From NCBI GenBank assembly GCA_021737785.1, contig JAIPDI010000030.1, forward strand, positions 1 through 64,000: a DNA stretch of 64,000 nucleotides. Direction: 5' to 3'. This stretch comes from Deltaproteobacteria bacterium (GTDB taxonomy: Bacteria > Desulfobacterota > DSM-4660 > Desulfatiglandales > Desulfatiglandaceae). The translations under genes and the position numbers were made by a program. The notes beneath the pieces were generated by a model. That model had not been told where the DNA came from and did no database searches. It saw only the letters and a program-made list of their open reading frames with translations. Below are positions 26,147 through 32,901 of this stretch, one piece after another (the first letter of the stretch is position 1; every line of letters starts with the position of its first letter).

Positions 26147-26175
26147 ATCCTATGCAAAAGGACATTCGATGTCAA
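26147..26175 (-). promoter_or_regulatory. Sigma-70 promoter of the leader-aminotransferase transcript
   Basis: Minus-strand TTGACA (26175-26170), 17 bases, TAGGAT (26152-26147). The predicted start near 26140 gives about 58 bases before the leader peptide ATG and a 5' leader of some 435 bases before the aminotransferase. The remaining gap up to 26435 shows no gene or terminator. Confidence 0.65.
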
Positions 26176-26435
26176 GAGCTAAAAAATACCCATGTCAACA
26201 ATTTTCATTTCGCCGGGGATACAGGCTGCCCAAAAATCCATTGACACACGATTTGGCTTCTTGCCAAAGACTTTTTCAATAAAATTCCGGGTGTTTCATA
26301 TCCCATCCGGCACAAGCAACAAAGAACAGGGGCAGTCCTACACGGACGCAAGTTCCAGACCCGGCTGGATGTTCTGAAATGGTTGACAGGCCTATGCGCA
26401 CCGGCTCGATGAGGTGTACGGCGTTGCGATCACTC

Positions 26436-27077
26436 TTATGATTCTTCCGGGGATGATCTTCTCCTGTCCCCCTTTTCCTCCGCAAACGATCGGATCGTTT
26501 CCGCTTTCTTTCTCAGCTCCAGATAATCCATGCGCAAACGCGAATTGGCTGCCCAGACCGACTCCATATATTCCCGTTCCTCTTCTGAAACCAGCCGAAG
26601 CGACAGCACCTCGGGCCTCTCGCGGATAACGCTACCGGCGGGCACTCTGGTAAAGGAGGGGAGTGTCACCAGTTTGGCAATGGCGCCCATCCCCAGCCAC
26701 ACGTGATCCTCGAGGGTGACCTTGTAGAGACAGGAGCGCAGGGACAGAAAGCACTCTCGTCCAATGATGCACGGCCCATGGATGGTCACGCCGTGGGCTA
26801 CGGAAGTCTTGGGTCCGATGATTACCGAGGCGCCTGCATCGTTGTGGATAATGACGCCATCCTGGATGTTGACCTCCTCATCGACGACAATGGGTGCGAC
26901 TTTCCCGTCCGGTCCGCGTTGATCAGCCCGGATAACGGTCAACGGCCCCACAAACACGTCCCTCTTAATCTCGACATGACCGATGATCTGGGCCGAAGGA
27001 TCAATCAATGAGGTAGAATCAATTTTGGGAAAATCTCCTGCAAGGTTGGGGCGTATATTGTACGGCAACGATGTCAT
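26436..27077 (-). CDS. Gamma-class carbonic anhydrase-like hexapeptide protein
   Basis: The ATG at 27077 is set by TTGGAGGAGAA; 213 residues. A left-handed beta helix covers residues ~20-170. The three zinc His of gamma-CA proteins are present in VIIHNDAG and SVAHGVTIHG, and RADQRG carries the conserved Arg/Asp/Gln network. The C-terminal helix (RRKAETIRSF-type region) caps the trimer. Related CamH/YrdA/PaaY proteins have carbonic anhydrase activity in some cases only, so CO2 hydration is likely but unproven. It follows the SOD/LapA-like genes on the same strand with a 74-base gap. Confidence 0.85.
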   Translation of the reverse strand: MTSLPYNIRPNLAGDFPKIDSTSLIDPSAQIIGHVEIKRDVFVGPLTVIRADQRGPDGKVAPIVVDEEVNIQDGVIIHNDAGASVIIGPKTSVAHGVTIHGPCIIGRECFLSLRSCLYKVTLEDHVWLGMGAIAKLVTLPSFTRVPAGSVIRERPEVLSLRLVSEEEREYMESVWAANSRLRMDYLELRKKAETIRSFAEEKGDRRRSSPEES

Positions 27078-27151
27078 TTCTCTCCTCCAAGCTAGAGTTT
27101 GTGATCCTATTGGGTAACCCTGGGCCTCTCCGCCCAAAGTCCCCCAGTCCT

Positions 27152-27745
27152 CTATGCCAGATTGGACGCGACGAAATCCCAATTGACGAGGCTGTTGATA
27201 AACGCATCGAGATAGTCGCCGCGCCTGTTTTGATAGTCGAGATAGTAGGCATGTTCCCACACATCCGCCGTCAACAGAGGCCTCAGGCCACGGGCAACGG
27301 GGGTATCCGCGTTTGCTGTCTTCATAACCTCCAGCTTACCCTCTTTCAATATAAGCCATGCCCACCCGCTGCCGAACTGAGTCAGCGCGGCATCCTTGAA
27401 CTTCTGAACAAAGGCATGGTAACTTCCGAAATCGGAGGTGATCTTTTCCCCTAAGGGTCCTGCAGGTTCGCCGCCCCCTTCGGGTTTCATGGATTGCCAG
27501 TAAAAGGTGTGGTTCCAGACCTGCGCCGCATTATTGAAAATGCCGGCTTGCTCGGGGCTGCCGGCTGTTTTCCGTATGATGGTTTCGAGAGTCTCGCCCA
27601 TCAAATCGGTTCCTTCAAGGAGTTTATTCAAATTGGTGACATAGGTGTTATGATGCTTTCCATGGTGGAAATCCAAGGTCCTTACGCTGATATGCGGTTC
27701 AAGGGCATCCTTCTTATAAGGAAGATCGGGCAATGCAACCGTCAT
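27152..27745 (-). CDS. sodB: Superoxide dismutase, Fe/Mn family
   Basis: 197 residues, cytoplasmic (no signal peptide). The opening [17 protein letters not shown] and [15 protein letters not shown] provide the first metal His residues; NHTFYWQSM gives the second; [19 protein letters not shown] holds the Asp and His ligands. The [10 protein letters not shown] strand follows. Ala-Gln-x-Trp (NAAQVWNH) places Gln in the N-terminal outer sphere position typical of FeSOD. It detoxifies superoxide in an otherwise anaerobic metabolism. It overlaps the upstream LapA-like gene by 4 bases. Confidence 0.95.
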   Translation of the reverse strand: MTVALPDLPYKKDALEPHISVRTLDFHHGKHHNTYVTNLNKLLEGTDLMGETLETIIRKTAGSPEQAGIFNNAAQVWNHTFYWQSMKPEGGGEPAGPLGEKITSDFGSYHAFVQKFKDAALTQFGSGWAWLILKEGKLEVMKTANADTPVARGLRPLLTADVWEHAYYLDYQNRRGDYLDAFINSLVNWDFVASNLA

Positions 27746-27981
27746 TTCTGTCTCCTTTTTACAAGTCGGCTATTTTTTGAATTAGCGCCGCCCTTTATGA
27801 GCATTGCAACGATGAGTCCCATGACGAATCCTCCCACTGCGGTCATTAACAGGAGCAGGACTATGGGCACCCCCCCGCTCAGCCAAAGAAAACGTATCTG
27901 GACAGGCGACGTGTTCTGAAAAATGACCACCACCAGTGCCATGGCCAGCACCAGAAGCGACACCAGCTTCGCTGTTTTCAC
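27742..27981 (-). CDS. LapA-domain (DUF1049) small membrane protein
   Basis: 79 residues with two membrane helices: an N-terminal one ([20 protein letters not shown]) and a second after the linker ([19 protein letters not shown]), then a basic tail ([11 protein letters not shown]). The [19 protein letters not shown] turn matches the LapA/YciS family, which in E. coli works with LapB in LPS assembly control. A strong AAGGAGGTGG site precedes it. The ATGA overlap couples it to the SOD gene, an unusual pairing. Confidence 0.82.
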   Translation of the reverse strand: MKTAKLVSLLVLAMALVVVIFQNTSPVQIRFLWLSGGVPIVLLLLMTAVGGFVMGLIVAMLIKGGANSKNSRLVKRRQK

Positions 27982-28052
27982 CGGTTACCACCTCCTTTCC
28001 CTACATGCGGGACGTTTGGCTGCAGAATTCAGGTTTCCCCCGCTTTTCCATG

Positions 28053-28508
28053 TCACGAATGCCGATCCCGAATGGTGAGAACAGGCCGGGTGGCAAGCCG
28101 AACGACCTTTTCCGCGACCGAACCGAAGACAAGGCGTTTTATTCCCGTCTGCCCCCGGGTAGCGATGACGATGAGGTCCACCTCTTCATCCTCGGCCGTA
28201 TGCACAATCTGATTGGCAGGATCGCCTAGAGGCAATATCCTTCGAACCAAAACCCCTTCAGGTATCCGCTTTTCAATTTGCTCCTCCATTGACTTCCTCG
28301 CCGATACCTCCATTGCCTGCTGATACTCCTGGACATTGAAGGCTGCCGGGCTGGTGTACTCCGTTGCAATAATGGGAATCGGTGCAACAACATGGATGAC
28401 GATCAGTTCTGAGGAAAAGTGCACGGCCAGTTCAATGGCCACGTTCAACGCCTCAAAGGATGGATCGCTGAAATCCGTAGGACACAGAATTTTTTTCAAA
28501 GGCAACAT
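28053..28508 (-). CDS. Universal stress protein, UspA family
   Basis: The ATG at 28508 follows AAAGGAGGTCCAC; 151 residues. N-terminal PLKKILCPTDFSDPSFEAL supplies the conserved Asp; C-terminal IATRGQTGIKRLVFGSVAEKVV matches the Usp ATP-binding signature. A middle segment (PIPIIATEYTSPAAFNVQEY) is a typical insertion of this clade. It lies upstream of the LapA-like/SOD genes on the same strand and may belong to a stress group with them. Confidence 0.9.
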   Translation of the reverse strand: MLPLKKILCPTDFSDPSFEALNVAIELAVHFSSELIVIHVVAPIPIIATEYTSPAAFNVQEYQQAMEVSARKSMEEQIEKRIPEGVLVRRILPLGDPANQIVHTAEDEEVDLIVIATRGQTGIKRLVFGSVAEKVVRLATRPVLTIRDRHS

Positions 28509-28855
28509 GTGGACCTCCTTTCTTGGATGACAATGTGGGTAGAGAGGATAACTACAATGGCTCCTTATGAATGGTATCGATATCCGGCAAAGATTGCAAA
28601 AAGAAAAAGCGGATCTTTGCAGATTCAGGATATTCAGAGAAAACATCCGGCCAAGGGGGAATATTCTATTCCACATTCCCCATAGGCACGGCTCCCCTTC
28701 CCAACTCCCATTTTTGAGCTCGGGATTTCTGATTTTTCATCTTCCATGAATTCCGAAAAGAGCTTAAAATTCATCCGCACATTTCCGAGGGCCATCCGGA
28801 AAGCGACCGGCTGGAATGCGATGGTTTTCAACTTTCAATTGAGGCCAATTAGGGG
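28509..28855. other. Intergenic region between Usp and OmpA-like genes
   Basis: About 350 bases without a gene. It contains GGGGAAT (28659-28665) and ATTCCCC (28675-28681 region) as an inverted repeat with a short spacer, possibly the end of the OmpA-like transcript, though no long T-run follows. Confidence 0.35.
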
Positions 28856-29707
28856 TCAGATTTTTACCAGTTCAACCCGGCGGTTCTTGGCCCTTCCCGC
28901 TTCGGTGGCGTTGTCCGCAACAGGACGCGAGGCCCCATGACCGGCGGCCATAAGCCTCTCTTTTGCGATCCCCGCCCCGGTTAATGCACCCACCACCGCC
29001 TCAGCCCTGTCCCGGGAGAGCCTGCGATTGGCCTCGGCATCACCTGTGGAGTCGGTATGACCCTCAACCTTTACTCTGAGATCGGGATTTTCTTTCAACA
29101 TTCCGACAATTTCCCTAATAACGGGGGATGCTGATTCATCCAAGACTGCGCTATTGGAAGCAAAGTTGATGTACACCGCGACGTGTCCATCCTTATCCAG
29201 TGCTTCAAGAAGCTCCCCGGCCTTCACCTCCTGCTTCATGTCGCCGGACTGGACCACGGTCAGCAGATAGGATTCTCCGCCATTATGAACCTGCACGACA
29301 ATCCAGGTTTCCCGTCCATCTTTGATCAGGTGCATGACCGCCTTTTCCCGACCTTTTTCAACAACCTTCGCTCCGATCTGTTGCCCGGCGCTCACATGGT
29401 TCTTCACGATCTGATACGCCGACGGCGGGGACGCATCGTCCTTGATCCAATAGCTGATCCTTGTGGTCTGGCCCTCGACGGCCATTTCTTTTTCGTCATC
29501 ACCCGCCGTAATTGTAAATTCAACCAGGTCGAAGTTGTGCTCGTAATTATCAATGTAAAAGTTCTTCATGCGCGAAAACAAAGGATGATCCTTGCTGTTT
29601 TCCACATCATCATTTGCCAATACAGGCTGCCCAACCGCAAAAACCGCCAGGACAAGACCCATACAGACCTTCAGGCCGAATCGTCTTCCAAAGTCAATGC
29701 ATTTCAC
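28856..29707 (-). CDS. OmpA-family peptidoglycan-associated outer-membrane or periplasmic protein
   Basis: The start appears to be GTG at 29707, after AGGAGGATAGTGAA; 283 residues. A signal peptide (LKVCMGLVLAVFAVGQPVLA, cleaved before NDD) is followed by a ~160-residue N-terminal domain of unknown type rich in beta strands. The C-terminal OmpA domain (~170-283) has YINFASNSAVLDE, VEGHTDSTGDAEANRRLSRD with the Asp/Arg pair that binds diaminopimelate, and AAGHGASRPVADN. It probably anchors the envelope to peptidoglycan. It is divergent from the TetR regulator. Confidence 0.88.
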   Translation of the reverse strand: MKCIDFGRRFGLKVCMGLVLAVFAVGQPVLANDDVENSKDHPLFSRMKNFYIDNYEHNFDLVEFTITAGDDEKEMAVEGQTTRISYWIKDDASPPSAYQIVKNHVSAGQQIGAKVVEKGREKAVMHLIKDGRETWIVVQVHNGGESYLLTVVQSGDMKQEVKAGELLEALDKDGHVAVYINFASNSAVLDESASPVIREIVGMLKENPDLRVKVEGHTDSTGDAEANRRLSRDRAEAVVGALTGAGIAKERLMAAGHGASRPVADNATEAGRAKNRRVELVKI

Positions 29708-29855
29708 TTCACTATCCTCCTGTTTGCGATTTTTTTTGAGAAGGTCGGACTATAGAGAAACCCTGGGTATGCGTCAAGATAATATCTTTCGGCAAGATAT
29801 GGGGGGCATCGCACCAGCTAGGATTTCATCATGGTCAAATTCCAATATTTTTTTC

Positions 29856-29884
29856 TTGACATTTTTCCGATCCTTGCATAGGGT
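29856..29884 (+). promoter_or_regulatory. Promoter of the TetR-type regulator gene
   Basis: TTGACA (29856-29861), 17-base spacer, TAGGGT (29879-29884). The operator-like palindrome at 29884-29901 begins at the last base of the -10. Confidence 0.65.
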
Positions 29885-29901
29885 TCCATCAAATGATGGA
29901 A
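29884..29901 (+). promoter_or_regulatory. Palindromic operator, probable TetR autoregulatory site
   Basis: TTCCATCA-AA-TGATGGAA is a perfect 8-base dyad with a 2-base centre. It sits between the -10 element and the TetR-type ATG at 29904, the standard place for an autorepressor site. No second exact copy was seen before 30640. Confidence 0.7.
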
Positions 29902-29903
29902 AC

Positions 29904-30542
29904 ATGAATTGGAACAAACCGATGGTCACACCCTTAGAGAAGGCCCGCAAAGACCCGGATTCCATGAAGGCCAGGATACTGAAAGTGGCCCGGCGGATGT
30001 TCGGCGAGTACGGATATCACGGGACCACCACCCGGATGATCGCCCAGGAGGTGGGGATCGATATCTCCACGCTGTATTACCACTGGGGCGAAAAAGGCGA
30101 TCTGTACGAGTCGGTGATCCTGGACATCAACACCGACCTCCGGAACCATCTGGCCCAGGTGGAAAAGGTCATTCACGGCCTGCCGCTGGCCAGAAGGATG
30201 GAGATTGCCATCGACAAGGTCACCGATTTTCTCTTTGAATGCCCCGAGATCTCCAATCTGATCCTGTTTCAATATTTCCGAAAAACCCGCAAGGAACCCA
30301 ACCTGGACTTTCATGTCCCGGATGTCATATCGGATGTGGCCAGGTCCATGAACCTCTGCAGAGCGCACGATCCTGTCCCCACCGGGGCCTCCATGAAGGT
30401 TCTGGCCATGATGAATGCGATTTATAATTTCATTTCGGGTGAGGATTTCTTTCGGGAAATGCTCCAACTCAAAAGAGAGGAATATATCGACCGCTCAAAA
30501 GAGACCCTCAAGTTCATGCTCATCCCTGCATTTACAAACTGA
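29904..30542 (+). CDS. TetR/AcrR-family transcriptional regulator
   Basis: The ATG at 29904 lies just after the operator palindrome and opens MNWNKPMVTPLEKARK; 212 residues. The TetR DNA-binding domain (~20-70) reads ARRMFGEYGYHGTTTRMIAQ, then EVGIDISTLYYHWGEKGDLY. The ligand-binding C-terminal half has no specific motif. It precedes, by about 100 bases on the same strand, the operon of acyl-CoA-processing enzymes, so its ligand is plausibly an acyl-CoA of that pathway, as for FadR/PsrA/BrtR-type TetR proteins. Confidence 0.88.
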   Translation: MNWNKPMVTPLEKARKDPDSMKARILKVARRMFGEYGYHGTTTRMIAQEVGIDISTLYYHWGEKGDLYESVILDINTDLRNHLAQVEKVIHGLPLARRMEIAIDKVTDFLFECPEISNLILFQYFRKTRKEPNLDFHVPDVISDVARSMNLCRAHDPVPTGASMKVLAMMNAIYNFISGEDFFREMLQLKREEYIDRSKETLKFMLIPAFTN

Positions 30543-30558
30543 CGGACGGGGGTATACT
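30531..30558 (+). promoter_or_regulatory. Candidate promoter of the multidomain acyl-CoA operon
   Basis: TTTACA (30531-30536), 16-base spacer, TATACT (30553-30558). The -35 overlaps the end of the TetR-type gene. A transcript from here would have an 80-base leader before the ATG at 30640. Confidence 0.5.
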
Positions 30559-30639
30559 GGAGAGATTGGAATGCCGTTTTTTGCGGCGATATGAACTGAT
30601 GCTGGAATCAACCCAACTCAACATCAAGGAGGTGACAGG

Positions 30640-32772
30640 ATGGCCCTCAACTTGGATGCCATCGGCAAGAAGATCGGCCCGGTGAGCAAGGACTATAACT
30701 GGAAAAACGTTGTGCTCTACGCCCTCGGTGTCGGCGCCGGGTTCGATGAATTGGAGTACTGCTACGAACATCAACTGAAGGTGATCCCCAGTTTTTCCAT
30801 TGCCAGCGTGTTTGAGTTTCTGGCCGAGGTGGGGATGAGTTCCAATGCAGATCTTTCAGGGATCCTCCACGGCCAGCAGGATATCATCTTTCACAATCCC
30901 ATCCCCACCGAGGGGACCCTTACCACCGAAGGCGTCATCACGAACATGTACGACAAGGGCCCCGGCAAAGGGGCCCTGGTGGTCGCAGAGGCCGACACCT
31001 ATCATTCCAACGGCAGCAAGCTCTTTACCAATATATTTACCATCTTCTGCAGAAAAGACGGCGGCTTCGGCGGCGAACCGGGCCCCGGCACCGTATTTGA
31101 ACTCCCGGACCGCGACCCTGATTTTGAGGAGCTGGCCCGGCCCACTCCGGATCAGCCGCTCCTCTACCGGCTCTCCGGCGATATCTTCCAGCTCCATGTG
31201 GACCCGGAGTTCGCCAGGGCCAGCGGCTTTGAAAAGCCGATCATGCACGGGCTCTGCACCCACGGATTCGCCTGCCGCGCGGTCATTAAGCACCTCTTTC
31301 CGGGAGAGCCGGAGCGGATGACCCGGTTTCATGTCAGGTTTTCCAAAACCCTTTATCCGGGCGTTCCCATGAAGACCCGGATCTGGAAGATAGACGAGGG
31401 AAAGGCCGTCTTTCAAACCCTCAATGCTGAAACCGGAGAGGTGGTCATCGACCAGGGCATTGTGGAATGGATCAGCCCTGAAGAGATGGCCCTGCGAAAG
31501 ACCCGGGGGGGTATCCGCTTTGACGACCAGGTGGCGGTGGTGACCGGGGCCGGGGCGGGCCTGGGAAGGGTATATGCCCTTGAACTGGCCAAACGGGGGG
31601 CCAAGGTGGTGGTGAACGACCTGGGCGGCGCCCGGGATGGTTCGGGTGAAGGATCTTCATCGGCCGCCGACAGGGTGGTGGAAGAGATTCGAGGGGCCGG
31701 GGGCGAGGCCGTTGCCAACTACGACTCGGTGGCCACTCCCGAAGAGGGCCAGGCCATTGTGGATGCGGCCGTTAACGCCTTCGGCCGGATCGATATCCTG
31801 ATCAACAACGCCGGGATCCTGCGGGACAAGACCCTGGTCAAGATGACGCCGGAGAACTGGCAGGCGGTCATGGACGTCCACCTCAACGGGGCCTACCATG
31901 TGACCCGGCCCGCCTTTATCCGAATGCGGGAAAACCGCTACGGCCGGATCATCCTGACCACATCCGCCGCCGGGCTATACGGAAATTTCGGCCAGACCAA
32001 CTACTCATCGGCCAAGATGGGACTCCTGGGCCTGATGAACACGGCCAAACTGGAGGGGGACAAGCACAATATAAAGATCAACACCATTGCCCCGGTGGCG
32101 GCCACCCGGCTCACCGAGGATATCCTCCCCCCGGATCTCCTGGAGAAACTCAAACCCGAATTCGTCGCCCCCCTGGTCCTCTATCTTTCCTCCGACCGCT
32201 GTCCGGTAAACGGCGCCGTCTACAACGCAGGCATGGGATATTTCAACCGGGTCGCCATCGTCACCGGTCCGGGGACGGTCATCGGCAAGGAAGGAGAAAT
32301 TCCTTCTCCTGAGGCCGTTGCCGCGGATATGGACAAGATCAAATCCCTCACCGGCGCAGAGGAATTTCCCAATGCCACGGCAGCCTTCGGCCCCCTCCTG
32401 GATGCCTTCAGCCCCAAGAAGAAGGAGACGGATGCTTCCCAAGAACCTAAGGGGCTGACCGTTGCAGGCATTTTTGAGGGCCTTCCCAATGCCTTTCAGG
32501 CAGACAAGGCCGCAGGCGTGGATGTGGTGTTCCAGTTTGACATCTCAGGGGGTGGTGGCGGCTCCTGGCATGCGACCATAAAAGACGGGACCTGTGAGGT
32601 GGCCGAAGGGTCCCATGCCAGTCCCACCACCACCATCAAGATGGCGGACGATGATTTCGTGAATCTGATCACCGGAAAGCTGAACGCCATGAGCGCCTTT
32701 ACCGGCGGGAAACTCAAAATCGAAGGCGACCTCATGAAATCGCAGCTCATTGAAAAGCTGTTCAAGTTCTAA
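30640..32772 (+). CDS. Trifunctional enoyl-CoA hydratase 2 / 3-hydroxyacyl-CoA dehydrogenase (SDR) / SCP2 protein
   Basis: AAGGAGGTGACAGG precedes the ATG; 710 residues. Residues ~1-285 are a MaoC/hydratase-2 double hotdog; its motif reads YRLSGDIFQLHVDP, keeping catalytic Asp and His but with Phe-Gln where Asn-Pro is usual. Residues ~290-545 are an MFE-2-type SDR (VVTGAGAGLGRVYA, NNAGILRDKTL, TTSAAGLYGNFGQTNYSSAK). Residues ~610-710 are an SCP2 lipid-binding domain. Human MFE-2 has the order SDR-hydratase-SCP2; here hydratase comes first. It should hydrate a 2-enoyl-CoA to the (R)-3-hydroxyacyl-CoA and oxidise it to the 3-keto form. Confidence 0.88.
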   Translation: MALNLDAIGKKIGPVSKDYNWKNVVLYALGVGAGFDELEYCYEHQLKVIPSFSIASVFEFLAEVGMSSNADLSGILHGQQDIIFHNPIPTEGTLTTEGVITNMYDKGPGKGALVVAEADTYHSNGSKLFTNIFTIFCRKDGGFGGEPGPGTVFELPDRDPDFEELARPTPDQPLLYRLSGDIFQLHVDPEFARASGFEKPIMHGLCTHGFACRAVIKHLFPGEPERMTRFHVRFSKTLYPGVPMKTRIWKIDEGKAVFQTLNAETGEVVIDQGIVEWISPEEMALRKTRGGIRFDDQVAVVTGAGAGLGRVYALELAKRGAKVVVNDLGGARDGSGEGSSSAADRVVEEIRGAGGEAVANYDSVATPEEGQAIVDAAVNAFGRIDILINNAGILRDKTLVKMTPENWQAVMDVHLNGAYHVTRPAFIRMRENRYGRIILTTSAAGLYGNFGQTNYSSAKMGLLGLMNTAKLEGDKHNIKINTIAPVAATRLTEDILPPDLLEKLKPEFVAPLVLYLSSDRCPVNGAVYNAGMGYFNRVAIVTGPGTVIGKEGEIPSPEAVAADMDKIKSLTGAEEFPNATAAFGPLLDAFSPKKKETDASQEPKGLTVAGIFEGLPNAFQADKAAGVDVVFQFDISGGGGGSWHATIKDGTCEVAEGSHASPTTTIKMADDDFVNLITGKLNAMSAFTGGKLKIEGDLMKSQLIEKLFKF
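31513..32184 (+). repeat. SDR-module direct repeat, copy 1
   Basis: From ATCCGCTTTGACGACCAGG to the CTGGTCCTCTATCT region this matches 34384-35055 with only about 20 differences counted by eye over some 670 bases. Downstream sequence (32185-32356) diverges, then the SCP2 part (32357-32772) matches 35226-35641 again. Confidence 0.9.
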
Positions 32773-32901
32773 AGATTGAGGGATTGAGACATTTAGGAAT
32801 TCGAGAATTGCCGGGCAGCAAAGCATAGGTGGTCGCCATGATTTTTTTAATCTTCCGCCTAACGCCTTGTGCCTTGCGCCTATTTTAAAGGAGGACCTTC
32901 C

